In this document: positions 54,843 to 63,292 of the stretch, one piece after another
Layout: every line of letters begins with the position of its first letter
Numbering within the stretch: position 1 is the first letter of the stretch
Notes under the pieces: generated by a model
Databases searched by the model: none
Told to the model about the DNA's origin: nothing
The model's input: only the letters and a program-made list of their open reading frames with translations
Source of the DNA: JBNNGK01 sp050268245
GTDB taxonomy: Bacteria > Pseudomonadota > Gammaproteobacteria > Enterobacterales > Enterobacteriaceae
Assembly: GCF_050268245.1 (NCBI RefSeq)
Contig: NZ_JBNNGK010000009.1
Coordinates: forward strand, 124,001-188,000
Length of the DNA: 64,000 nt
Direction: 5' to 3'
Program-made: the position numbers and the translations under genes

Positions 54843-55574
54843 ATGAAACCACTCTTATTAATGCAAACCGGTGACGCGCCAAAAACCGTTCAACAAGTAC
54901 ATGCCAATTTTGATCACATGTTCCTGCAACAGGGGCATATCGCCCCCGAGCGGGTGCAGATTGTACATCTCCTCTCAGGGGAGCAACCGTTGCCACCAGA
55001 ATCTTACTGCGGCGTGGTGATCACCGGTTCACCAGCCATGGTTACCGAGCGGTTGCCATGGAGCGAACACGCCGCAGAATGGCTGCGACAGGCCATGCGC
55101 ATCCGTCTGCCTTTGTTCGGCGTTTGCTACGGCCACCAACTAGTCGCCTATGCGCTTGGTGGCGACGTGGGTTATCACCCTCAGGGGATGGAAGCCGGCA
55201 CGCTAGAAATTGAACTGCTGCCCGCAGGCGCTAACGACCGGCGGCTGATGCTGTTGCCACCACGCTTCAAAGCAAATCTGATCCATGCCCAAAGCGTCTT
55301 GACGCCTCCATCCGGTGCCAAAGTGCTGGCGCGCTCCGCACAGGATGCCTATCAAATCCTAAGCTACGGCGATAATGCACTGACCACGCAGTTCCACCCG
55401 GAATTTAACGGCGCAATCATGCATCATTATTTGGACTGGTTGGCCGAGTTGAACCCGGAACGGCAGGCAGAATATTTTAATAAACAACAACACGTTAGCG
55501 ACACTCCTTTCAGCCAACGACTGTTGCAAGGCTTTGTTGTCAGCCTTGGCGCACAGCAAGCATTAGCTGGCTAA
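54843..55574 (+). CDS. Class I glutamine amidotransferase-like protein
   Basis: The 243-residue product is a stand-alone class I glutamine amidotransferase domain resembling those beside GMP synthase-like proteins. The triad is complete: Cys95 in LFGVCYGHQL, and His186 and Glu188 in TTQFHPEF. The oxyanion strand GVVITGSPAMVTE is near 57. It starts one base after ygjR, so it may supply ammonia or hydrolyse a gamma-glutamyl compound for the same pathway; the substrate is unknown. A possible alternative is a gamma-glutamyl hydrolase of the PuuD type. Confidence 0.88.
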   Translation: MKPLLLMQTGDAPKTVQQVHANFDHMFLQQGHIAPERVQIVHLLSGEQPLPPESYCGVVITGSPAMVTERLPWSEHAAEWLRQAMRIRLPLFGVCYGHQLVAYALGGDVGYHPQGMEAGTLEIELLPAGANDRRLMLLPPRFKANLIHAQSVLTPPSGAKVLARSAQDAYQILSYGDNALTTQFHPEFNGAIMHHYLDWLAELNPERQAEYFNKQQHVSDTPFSQRLLQGFVVSLGAQQALAG

Positions 55575-55616
55575 GGTTTTAAAAAGTTGACCGCCGACAC
55601 ATTTTGCATTACTTTT

Positions 55617-55937
55617 CGCCAAGCAAAGGGGAGTAACTTTATATACCCAAATAGATTTTAGATGGCAGCCAGGCAGCACACGAAGGATTTTAGCCACAGG
55701 GCTCATTCCCTGACTAGAATGACACAGTGCGCCAACACCGCCGCCGTTTAAAATAGAACGGGTATTTGCCGGTCAATCGTCATTACGATGCGTAAGCATC
55801 CGGTTACCGGGCAACGTGATGAAAAGGTAAAACACCTTCATTAATGTTGTAAGTGAGACCTTGCCGGAGGGCGAGGTTTGCTTATAGCGTTCATAAGAGC
55901 GGCTGGCGTCCTTCCGACGTTGGCCGTTTTTGTTTTT
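55617..55937 (+). ncRNA. yybP-ykoY (Mn2+/pH-responsive) leader RNA of alx, interrupted by an ERIC-like repeat
   Basis: The 5' aptamer core AAAGGGGAGTAACTTT (GGGGAGTA at 55628-55635) and the 3' core CGTCATTACGATG (55778-55790) are the conserved loops of the yybP-ykoY family, which in E. coli alx responds to alkaline pH and manganese. An intrinsic terminator closes the leader: CGGCTGGCGTC / GACGTTGGCCG with loop CTTCC, then TTTTTGTTTTT (55900-55937), 14 bases before alx. The two aptamer cores are unusually far apart because about 123 bases of ERIC-like sequence lie between them. Confidence 0.82.
55643..55765. repeat. ERIC-like repeat inside the alx leader (123 bp)
   Basis: The stretch begins ATACCCAAATAGATTTTAG and ends TTTAAAATAGAACGGGTAT, which are imperfect inverted repeats. 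Its length (123) and ATACCC/GGGTAT ends match the element at 38550-38673, and internal GCCAGGCAGCACACGA and CGCCAAC resemble ERIC segments in the opposite orientation. It occupies the variable P2/P3 arm region of the riboswitch. Confidence 0.62.
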
Positions 55938-55950
55938 GAAGGATACTCTG

Positions 55951-56925
55951 ATGATAAATACCGTTGGCACACCGTGGTTATGGGGCAGCTTCGCCGCCAT
56001 CATTATTGTGATGCTCGCCATTGATCTCCTGCTGCAGGGCCGTAAAGGCTCGCATACCATGTCGATGAAACAGGCCGCCTGTTGGTCGCTGGTATGGGTC
56101 AGCCTCTCCCTACTGTTCAACTTGGGTTTCTGGTATTACCTGAATGAAACGGCCGGACGCGCCGTGGCCGACACCCAAGCACTCGCCTTTTTGACGGGTT
56201 ACCTGATCGAAAAAGCCTTGGCAGTAGATAACGTTTTCGTCTGGCTGATGCTGTTCAGCTACTTCGCTGTTCCGGCCAATCTGCAACGCCGTGTACTGAT
56301 TTATGGTGTGCTCGGCGCCATCGTGTTACGTACCATCATGATTTTTGCCGGCAGTTGGCTGATCACGCAATTCGCGTGGCTGCTTTACGTGTTCGGTGCA
56401 TTTTTGCTGTTCACTGGCATCAAAATGGCACTGGCAAAAGAAGATGACGCCGCGATTGGCGACAAACCGTTGGTGAAATGGTTACGTAACCACCTGCGCC
56501 TGACCGATAACTTGGAAGGTGAGAAGTTCTTCGTGCGCCGCAACGGTTTACTGTTCGCCACGCCGCTGTTGTTGGTCTTGATCTTGGTAGAACTGAGCGA
56601 TGTGATCTTCGCGGTAGACAGCATTCCGGCGATCTTCGCCGTTACCACCGATCCGTTCATCGTGCTGACCTCTAACCTGTTTGCCATTATGGGCCTGCGC
56701 GCCATGTACTTCTTGCTGGCCAACGTAGCGGAACGCTTCTCGATGCTGAAATACGGGCTGTCGGTGATTCTGGTGTTTATCGGCATCAAGATGCTGATTG
56801 TCGATTTCTTCCATATTCCCATTGGCATCTCGCTCGGCGTCGTCGCGGGTATACTGGCCCTGACGCTGGCGATCAACGCTTGGGTTAACCGCCGTAACGA
56901 TCGTTTGTCACACAAAGCACCATAA
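55951..56925 (+). CDS. alx: TerC-family manganese exporter Alx
   Basis: Alx is an inner-membrane TerC protein; in E. coli it exports manganese and is induced at high pH. The product is 324 residues (E. coli 321), with about nine hydrophobic spans and the metal-site motifs LIEKALAVDNVFVW near 85 and LVELSDVIFAVDSIPAIFAVT near 205. The ATG at 55951 follows GAAGGATACTCTG and matches the family start MNTVGTP-like; an upstream in-frame codon at 55930 overlaps the terminator hairpin and was rejected. Regulation is by the leader RNA just upstream. Confidence 0.95.
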   Translation: MINTVGTPWLWGSFAAIIIVMLAIDLLLQGRKGSHTMSMKQAACWSLVWVSLSLLFNLGFWYYLNETAGRAVADTQALAFLTGYLIEKALAVDNVFVWLMLFSYFAVPANLQRRVLIYGVLGAIVLRTIMIFAGSWLITQFAWLLYVFGAFLLFTGIKMALAKEDDAAIGDKPLVKWLRNHLRLTDNLEGEKFFVRRNGLLFATPLLLVLILVELSDVIFAVDSIPAIFAVTTDPFIVLTSNLFAIMGLRAMYFLLANVAERFSMLKYGLSVILVFIGIKMLIVDFFHIPIGISLGVVAGILALTLAINAWVNRRNDRLSHKAP

Positions 56926-56960
56926 ACAATCGCTGGGCGGCTTGCCGCCCAGCGATTGTT
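56925..56960 (+). terminator. Hairpin terminator of alx
   Basis: A 16-bp perfect stem AACAATCGCTGGGCGG / CCGCCCAGCGATTGTT with a CTTG loop starts at the last base of the alx stop codon; the 3' arm ends in TTGTTTGG. Confidence 0.85.
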
Positions 56961-57201
56961 TGGCTATTCCGTCCAAACGCCAAATGTTATTGCGATCACA
57001 CAAATGTAAACGGGATGTTATCAATAGTTGATCCGCACGCAGAATTTCACTTCTTCCTCTTTCCAACCCCCCACGTTTGCTGAATACTGAGTTGGCAAAC
57101 ATACTTCGTTACAGGTGCGCAAAAGACACCCGGCAATGTTCCTGCCGAGGTTCGGCACCCAGTACGCAACATCATCAGGAAGCGGAAACGCAAAAAGCAT
57201 C

Positions 57202-58437
57202 ATGCATAAAATACTCAAACGCATTACTCAGGGCAGCCTGGTTAAACAGATACTCGCCGGCCTGGTTGCCGGTATCCTTTTGGCCTTAGTCTTCCCCGCA
57301 GCAGCATCGGCCGTTGGCCTGCTTGGCGCACTGTTTGTCGGCGCGTTAAAAGCGGTTGCCCCGTTGTTGGTGCTGGTGCTGGTGATGGCATCCATCGCTA
57401 ACCATAAGCACGGGCAAAAAACCAATATCCGCCCTATTTTGTTCCTCTATCTGCTGGGCACTTTTGCTGCCGCATTGGTTGCGGTATTACTCAGTTTCGC
57501 TTTCCCATCCAATCTGACGTTAGTAACCAGTAACGTTGATATCAATCCGCCTGGCGGCATTGTGGAAGTGTTGAAAGGCCTGCTGATGAGCGTGGTGGCT
57601 AACCCATTCCACGCGCTGCTGAACGGGAACTATGTCGGTATTCTGGCTTGGGCGATCGGTCTGGGTTTGGCGCTGCGCCATGCCGCCGACTCGACCAAAC
57701 TGTTAATCAACGATATGTCGCACGCCGTCACGATGGTGGTACGCGCGGTCATCCGCTGTGCACCGCTGGGCATCTTCGGCTTGGTGGCATCTACGTTAGC
57801 GGATACTGGGTTTGATGCGCTGTGGGGTTACGCTCAACTCTTGATGGTGTTGATAGGGAGTATGCTGCTGGTCGCACTGGTGCTCAACCCGCTGATTGTG
57901 TTTTGGAAAATCCGTCGCAATCCGTATCCGTTAGTCTTGACTTGCTTGCGGGAAAGCGGCGTAACGGCTTTCTTCACCCGCAGTTCGGCAGCCAATATCC
58001 CCGTCAATATGGAATTGTGCAAAAAACTGAATCTCAATGAAGATACCTATTCGGTTTCTATCCCGCTGGGCGCCACCATTAACATGGGAGGGGCTGCAAT
58101 CACCATCACGGTGCTGACGCTGGCGGCGGTTCATACCTTGGGGATTCCCGTGGATATTCCGACCGCACTGCTGTTGAGCATTGTCGCGGCGGTGTGTGCC
58201 TGCGGCGCATCCGGTGTTGCTGGCGGTTCACTGCTGTTGATTCCGCTGGCGTGTAATATGTTTGGTATTCCCAATGACGTGGCGATGCAGGTCGTTGCGG
58301 TTGGCTTCATCATTGGGGTACTGCAAGACTCCGCAGAGACCGCACTTAACTCCTCCACTGATGCGCTGTTTACTGCAGCAGCCTGTCAGGCAGACGATCA
58401 GCGTCTGGCAGACGAAGATCCATTGAAAATACGTTAA
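57202..58437 (+). CDS. sstT: Serine/threonine:sodium symporter SstT
   Basis: SstT is a dicarboxylate/amino acid:cation symporter family member that imports serine and threonine with sodium. The product is 411 residues (E. coli 414) with about eight spans plus re-entrant loops. The family motifs TRSSAANIPVNMELC near 285 and SIPLGATINMGGAAI near 309 are intact, as is GGSLLLIPLACNMFG near 365. Upstream in-frame codons to 57115 exist but do not align with the family; the ATG at 57202 is preferred. Confidence 0.95.
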   Translation: MHKILKRITQGSLVKQILAGLVAGILLALVFPAAASAVGLLGALFVGALKAVAPLLVLVLVMASIANHKHGQKTNIRPILFLYLLGTFAAALVAVLLSFAFPSNLTLVTSNVDINPPGGIVEVLKGLLMSVVANPFHALLNGNYVGILAWAIGLGLALRHAADSTKLLINDMSHAVTMVVRAVIRCAPLGIFGLVASTLADTGFDALWGYAQLLMVLIGSMLLVALVLNPLIVFWKIRRNPYPLVLTCLRESGVTAFFTRSSAANIPVNMELCKKLNLNEDTYSVSIPLGATINMGGAAITITVLTLAAVHTLGIPVDIPTALLLSIVAAVCACGASGVAGGSLLLIPLACNMFGIPNDVAMQVVAVGFIIGVLQDSAETALNSSTDALFTAAACQADDQRLADEDPLKIR

Positions 58438-58449
58438 ACACACTCAGTG

Positions 58450-58478
58450 AATAAAGGCGCCGTTTAGGCGCCTTTATT
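58450..58478. terminator. Hairpin after sstT
   Basis: A 12-bp perfect stem AATAAAGGCGCC / GGCGCCTTTATT around GTTTA lies 12 bases after sstT. With TTTATT on one side and TTTATT on the other strand, it can serve sstT and the convergent uxaA. The 190 bases beyond it hold no supported gene. Confidence 0.75.
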
Positions 58479-58666
58479 CACCGCAAACGGATCGATACCG
58501 CGCAGTTGCAAGCGACGAAACCGGATAATATTAACGCCATTGATTAACAAAAAACCGCGAGCAATGAACGTACAGCTTGGGCACACCAATCAACGTCATA
58601 ATGGGTCCCGGCACGTCATTAAATAACAATGAAACGGCATGTGACATTAATCACCTCGGCGTATAT

Positions 58667-60157
58667 TCACAATGTCACGCCGGTTTTAAAAATCGCCAGT
58701 TCGCGAAAATCATTGAGTTCATTTTTAGCAGCTTTGCCATTGGCAATCTCAACGATTAAGTCGACAAACTCCGTGAGCACCTGCTCCATTGACATTCCGT
58801 GGATCAATCGACCGGCGTCAAAGTCGATCCAATGTGGTTTTCTCGCCGCCAGTTCGCTATTAGTCGCTAGCTTCACCGTAGGTACAAAGCCACCGTAAGG
58901 TGTGCCACGCCCGGTACTGAAAAGCACCATGTGACACCCGGCTCCCGCCAGCGCACTGGTGGCTACCGCATCATTCCCCGGCGCACTGAGCAGATTCAAC
59001 CCTGATTGTTGTAATCGTTCGCCATATTTCAACACATCCACAATCTGGCTTTGCCCCGCCTTTTGCGTACAACCAAGAGACTTCTCTTCCAGCGTGGTGA
59101 TGCCGCCCGCCTTGTTACCCGGCGAGGGGTTTTCGTAGATCGGTTGGTTATGCGCAATGAAATACTGTTTGAACGCATTAATCATGCTGACCGTTTTGTC
59201 AAAAGTCTGCCGATCGCGGCAACGGCTCATTAAAATGCGTTCCGCACCAAACATTTCCGGCACTTCAGTCAGTACGCTGGTGCCGCCGTTGGCAATGACG
59301 TAATCAGAGAATCGCCCCAGCAACGGGTTAGCCGTGATACCAGACAGGCCATCGGAACCGCCACATTCCAAACCAAACTTCAGTTCGCTGAGTTTACCCG
59401 CCACTCGACGATCGCGACACATCGTCTGATACAGCGCATGCAAATGCGCTAATCCCGCCTCAACCTCATCATCTTGCTGCTGGCAAATCATAAAGCGTAC
59501 CCGCGTGTTATCCACGCAGCTTAACGTACTGCGGAACACATCGACCTGATTATTTTCGCACCCCAGACCAATCACCAGCACTGCGCCCGCATTCGGGTGG
59601 CGCACCATATTTTGCAGCATCGTACGGGTGTTTTCGTGATCTTGCCCCAGTTGCGAACAGCCAAAAGGATGACTGAACAGATGCACCCCATCAATAGCCG
59701 CCGCATCGTCGGTTTGCCGCAAAAAACGCTGCTGAATCTGTCGTGCAATGCCGTTAACGCAGCCTACGGTGGGAATGATCCAAAGTTCATTGCGGATCCC
59801 CACGGCACCGTTATCACGACGATAAATTTGTACCTCGCGATCTGCTGCTTGCACCGGTAATGTCTGATATTCCGGCTGATACTGATAGCTATCCACGTCG
59901 CTGAGGTTGGTTTGAACATTTTCTGAATGGATATGCTCCCCCGGAGTTATGGCTGCAAGCGCATGACCGATCGGCAGACCATATTTGACGATCATTTCGC
60001 CCGCAGCAATGGGCGTCAGTGCAAATTTATGCCCCCGCGCTATGGGCTGTAGCAACGTCAAGGGCGTGACATCCTGCCTCAACAGATCACCGGCCTCCAA
60101 ATCACACAGAGCAACCGCCACGTTATCTTGCGGATGAATTTTAATGGATCGTTGCAT
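58667..60157 (-). CDS. uxaA: Altronate dehydratase
   Basis: UxaA dehydrates D-altronate to 2-keto-3-deoxygluconate in galacturonate breakdown, using iron. The product is 496 residues (E. coli 495). The N-terminal SAF-like domain (1-95, with RGHKFALTPIAAGE) is followed by the main domain with ELWIIPTVGCVNGIARQ near 120, GLGCENNQV near 195 and FGLECGGSDGLSGITANP near 263. Codons upstream to 60211 share the frame but the start at 60157 (MQRSIKIHPQDNVAVAL) fits the family. It follows uxaC by 19 bases. Confidence 0.96.
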   Translation of the reverse strand: MQRSIKIHPQDNVAVALCDLEAGDLLRQDVTPLTLLQPIARGHKFALTPIAAGEMIVKYGLPIGHALAAITPGEHIHSENVQTNLSDVDSYQYQPEYQTLPVQAADREVQIYRRDNGAVGIRNELWIIPTVGCVNGIARQIQQRFLRQTDDAAAIDGVHLFSHPFGCSQLGQDHENTRTMLQNMVRHPNAGAVLVIGLGCENNQVDVFRSTLSCVDNTRVRFMICQQQDDEVEAGLAHLHALYQTMCRDRRVAGKLSELKFGLECGGSDGLSGITANPLLGRFSDYVIANGGTSVLTEVPEMFGAERILMSRCRDRQTFDKTVSMINAFKQYFIAHNQPIYENPSPGNKAGGITTLEEKSLGCTQKAGQSQIVDVLKYGERLQQSGLNLLSAPGNDAVATSALAGAGCHMVLFSTGRGTPYGGFVPTVKLATNSELAARKPHWIDFDAGRLIHGMSMEQVLTEFVDLIVEIANGKAAKNELNDFRELAIFKTGVTL

Positions 60158-60176
60158 ACACCAACCCTGAGTCGCG

Positions 60177-61589
60177 TTATGCCAGTTCGATGGCGAAATA
60201 CTGTTTGGCATTGTCGAAACAGATGTTTTTCACCATCTCACCTAACAGCGTAATATCCGCTGGCGCTTCGCCGTCTGCGACCCAGCGCCCAATCATTTGG
60301 CACAAGATACGTCTGAAATATTCATGGCGCGTATAAGACAGGAAGCTGCGGCTGTCCGTCAGCATGCCAACAAAACGGCTTAACAAGCCTAACTGCGCCA
60401 ACTGCGTCATCTGACGTTGCATACCGTCTTTTTGATCGTTAAACCACCAACCGGAACCAAACTGCATCTTGCCCGGCGTCCCTTCCCCCTGGAAGTTCCC
60501 CACCATGGTGGCGATCACCTCGTTATCGCGCGGATTCAGGCAATAGAGAATGGTTTTTGGCAAGCCCCCTTGTTTCGCCTGTGCATCCAGCAAGCGCGAC
60601 AGCGGTTGTGCTAACGGCTGGTCATTAATGGAGTCGAAGCCACTATCCGGGCCAATGTGATTAAACATCTTGCTGTTGTTATTGCGTAACGCACCAATAT
60701 GATATTGCTGCACCCATTCGCGCCGGTGGTATTCAGCCGCCAAAAATAACAGCACCGCACTCTTGAACTGCGCGGTTTGGGCTGGCGTAGAGGCTTTTCC
60801 TGCCCGCCGATCGGCAAGGATCTGATCCAATGTGGCATCATCAGAATCAGCGAAGACCACCACATCCAAAGCATGATCGGATACCTTGCAACCGTGGGCG
60901 GCAAAGTGATCCATGCGTTTTTTCAATGCCTGACGCAGATCGTCAAAACGGCGAATGCTGATATCAGCCGCCGCTTCCAGTTTTTGCAGGTAATCGATGA
61001 ACGTTTGGGCATCAATATTGAAGGCTTTATCCGGCCGCCAGCTTGGCAGCACTTTGATGTTGAAACTCCCGTCGGCGGCGATAGCCTTATGGTGACGTAA
61101 ATCATCAATCGGATCATCAGTGGTACCCACCATTTTCACATTCATCTGCTGCATGATGCCACGGGCGCTGAAGTCATCCTGCATCAACAACGCGTTAGTG
61201 CGTTGCCAAATCTCATCGGCGGTGTCGGGTGACAGCAACATGCCGGTAATGCCAAACGGGCGACGCAGCTCCAGATGGGTCCAGTGATACAACGGATTGC
61301 CGACAGTATGTGGTACGGTGGCAGCCCAAGCGTTAAATTTCTCACGATCGCTCGCATCGCCGGTACACAAACGTTCCGCTATACCGTTGGTACGCATCGC
61401 GCGCCATTTATAGTGATCGCCTTTCAACCAGATATCATAGAGATTTTTGAAGCGATAATTTTCTGCAATCTGCTCTGGCGGCAAGTGACAGTGATAGTCA
61501 AAAATGGGCTGCTCCGCCGCGTACTCATGGTAAAGACGCCGAGAAAACGCGTTATCCAACAAAAAATCTTCGCTTAAAAACGTGGTCAT
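60177..61589 (-). CDS. uxaC: Glucuronate/galacturonate isomerase
   Basis: UxaC converts D-glucuronate to fructuronate and D-galacturonate to tagaturonate. The product is 470 residues, as in E. coli, an amidohydrolase-fold protein with the metal-binding FDYHCHLPPEQIAENY near residue 30 and HKAIAADGSFNIKVLPSWRP near 170. GAGGAG lies just before ATG at 61589. It heads the leftward uxaC-uxaA operon and diverges from exuT. Confidence 0.97.
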   Translation of the reverse strand: MTTFLSEDFLLDNAFSRRLYHEYAAEQPIFDYHCHLPPEQIAENYRFKNLYDIWLKGDHYKWRAMRTNGIAERLCTGDASDREKFNAWAATVPHTVGNPLYHWTHLELRRPFGITGMLLSPDTADEIWQRTNALLMQDDFSARGIMQQMNVKMVGTTDDPIDDLRHHKAIAADGSFNIKVLPSWRPDKAFNIDAQTFIDYLQKLEAAADISIRRFDDLRQALKKRMDHFAAHGCKVSDHALDVVVFADSDDATLDQILADRRAGKASTPAQTAQFKSAVLLFLAAEYHRREWVQQYHIGALRNNNSKMFNHIGPDSGFDSINDQPLAQPLSRLLDAQAKQGGLPKTILYCLNPRDNEVIATMVGNFQGEGTPGKMQFGSGWWFNDQKDGMQRQMTQLAQLGLLSRFVGMLTDSRSFLSYTRHEYFRRILCQMIGRWVADGEAPADITLLGEMVKNICFDNAKQYFAIELA

Positions 61590-61874
61590 ATCCGGCTCCT
61601 CACCTTGCCTCTCTTTCCGTTTCGCTTTAACGCGTCAAAGTTATCACACCAATTAATCGACCCGTCTAGTTTTTTCATCAACCGCACGCACTTCTTTTAC
61701 GCTTAAAACCGCATTAAAGCGTAAATAAACACCAAAATAGTTTAACCAAGCGGCCATATTATTGCTGAATTGAATAATCGCTTTTGTGATGTCACTCAAC
61801 TTTTAAATCTGTATGACAAGTTATTGTCTCGCCACTGGCAACATAAGACGTGTCAAGATTGGAGAGGCTTTCAA
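61590..61874. promoter_or_regulatory. uxaC-exuT divergent control region with an ExuR-like site
   Basis: This region must carry both promoters. AGTTATCACACCAATT at 61639-61654 has a perfect right half of the ExuR/UxuR-type operator (ATTGGTATACCAAT form, from memory) and a decayed left half. Repression by ExuR, relieved by hexuronates, is the expected control. Confidence 0.45.
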
Positions 61875-63173
61875 ATGCGTAAAATCAAAGGGTTACGCTG
61901 GTATATGATCGGACTGGTCACCATCGGCACCGTATTGGGTTACCTCACTCGCAACGCTATTGCGGTAGCGGCACCGACTCTGGAAAGCAGTTTGAACATC
62001 ACCACTCAGCAATATTCCTATATCGTTGCGGCGTACTCCGCCTGTTATACCGTGATGCAACCGGTGGCAGGATATGTGCTTGACGTGCTGGGCACCAAGA
62101 TTGGTTACGCGATGTTTGCCATCATGTGGGCAGTGTTTTGTATGGGCACCGCATTGGCGAATAGCTGGGGCGGGCTGGCGCTGGCACGCGGAGCGGTCGG
62201 GATGGCAGAAGCCGCGATGATCCCTGCCGGGTTGAAGGCCAGCAGTGAATGGTTTCCGGCTAAAGAACGCTCGATTGCCGTGGGTTACTTCAATGTTGGT
62301 TCATCGATCGGCGCAATGATCGCCCCACCGTTAGTCGTATGGGCTATCGTCGCACACAGTTGGGAAATGGCGTTTATCATCACCGGCGTGCTGAGCTTGA
62401 TCTGGGCGATTTGCTGGCTGATTTTTTATAAACACCCTAAAGACCAGAAGAAACTCACCGACGATGAACGCAGCTATATTCTGGACGGCCAGGAAGCCCA
62501 ACACCAAACCAGCAACGGCAAAAAAATGTCCGCCTGGCAGATCGTGCGCAACCGCCAGTTTTGGGGCATTGCGCTGCCGCGTTTTTTGGCGGAACCCGCT
62601 TGGGGAACGTTCAACGCTTGGATCCCGCTGTTTATGTTTAAGGCTTACGGTTTTAACCTGAAAGAAATTGCCATGTTTGCTTGGATGCCCATGTTGTTCG
62701 CCGATCTTGGCTGCATCGTCGGCGGCTATTTACCACCGCTCTTCCAAAAGTATTTCAAAGTTAACCTGATCGTTTCCCGCAAATTGGTGGTGACACTGGG
62801 TGCCGTGCTGATGATTGGCCCAGGAATGATCGGTTTGTTTTCCAGTCCCTACATCGCCATTGCCTTGCTATGCGTCGGCGGATTTGCCCATCAGGCTCTC
62901 TCTGGCGCATTGATTACGCTGTCTTCCGACGTATTTGGCCGAAACGAAGTCGCCACCGCTAACGGCCTGACAGGCATGGCGGCATGGACCGCCAGCACAT
63001 TGTTCGCCTTGGTCGTGGGTGCATTGGCCGATACGCTAGGCTTTAGCCCGCTGTTTGCCGCACTGTCGGTATTTGATATTCTCGGCGCCATAGCCATCTG
63101 GACGATACTGCAAAACCACCCGGCTACTCAATCGGACGCACCTGCGCTGCAACCGGCTACCACCGATCATTAA
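61875..63173 (+). CDS. exuT: Hexuronate transporter ExuT
   Basis: ExuT is an MFS (anion:cation symporter subfamily) importer of galacturonate and glucuronate. The product is 432 residues with twelve predicted spans. It starts MRKIKGLRWYMIGLVTIGTV, has SSEWFPAKERSIAVGYFNVGSS-like family signature near residue 115 and RFLAEPAWGTFNAWIPLF near 237. An upstream in-frame start at 61770 adds 35 residues not found in the family and was rejected. Confidence 0.97.
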   Translation: MRKIKGLRWYMIGLVTIGTVLGYLTRNAIAVAAPTLESSLNITTQQYSYIVAAYSACYTVMQPVAGYVLDVLGTKIGYAMFAIMWAVFCMGTALANSWGGLALARGAVGMAEAAMIPAGLKASSEWFPAKERSIAVGYFNVGSSIGAMIAPPLVVWAIVAHSWEMAFIITGVLSLIWAICWLIFYKHPKDQKKLTDDERSYILDGQEAQHQTSNGKKMSAWQIVRNRQFWGIALPRFLAEPAWGTFNAWIPLFMFKAYGFNLKEIAMFAWMPMLFADLGCIVGGYLPPLFQKYFKVNLIVSRKLVVTLGAVLMIGPGMIGLFSSPYIAIALLCVGGFAHQALSGALITLSSDVFGRNEVATANGLTGMAAWTASTLFALVVGALADTLGFSPLFAALSVFDILGAIAIWTILQNHPATQSDAPALQPATTDH

Positions 63174-63182
63174 CGGCGCTCA

Positions 63183-63204
63183 ACCCCGGCCCACCACCGG
63201 GGTC
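63183..63204 (+). terminator. GC hairpin after exuT
   Basis: ACCCCGG and CCGGGGT pair across CCCACCA, about 10 bases after exuT. There is no T-run, so partial read-through into exuR is likely. Confidence 0.45.
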
Positions 63205-63237
63205 ACGCCCTCTGGGTGACTGGCTACGGCGGTCGAT

Positions 63238-63253
63238 AAGTGGTATAACAGGT
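63238..63253 (+). promoter_or_regulatory. Possible ExuR autoregulatory operator
   Basis: AAGTGGTATAACAGGT partly matches the dyad ATTGGTATACCAAT expected for ExuR, 40 bases before exuR; TATTGGTATC follows 2 bases later as an extra half site. Autoregulation is known for exuR in E. coli. Confidence 0.35.
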
Positions 63254-63292
63254 CTATTGGTATCTCGCCTTTCCACCCGCAGAGCATTCATT

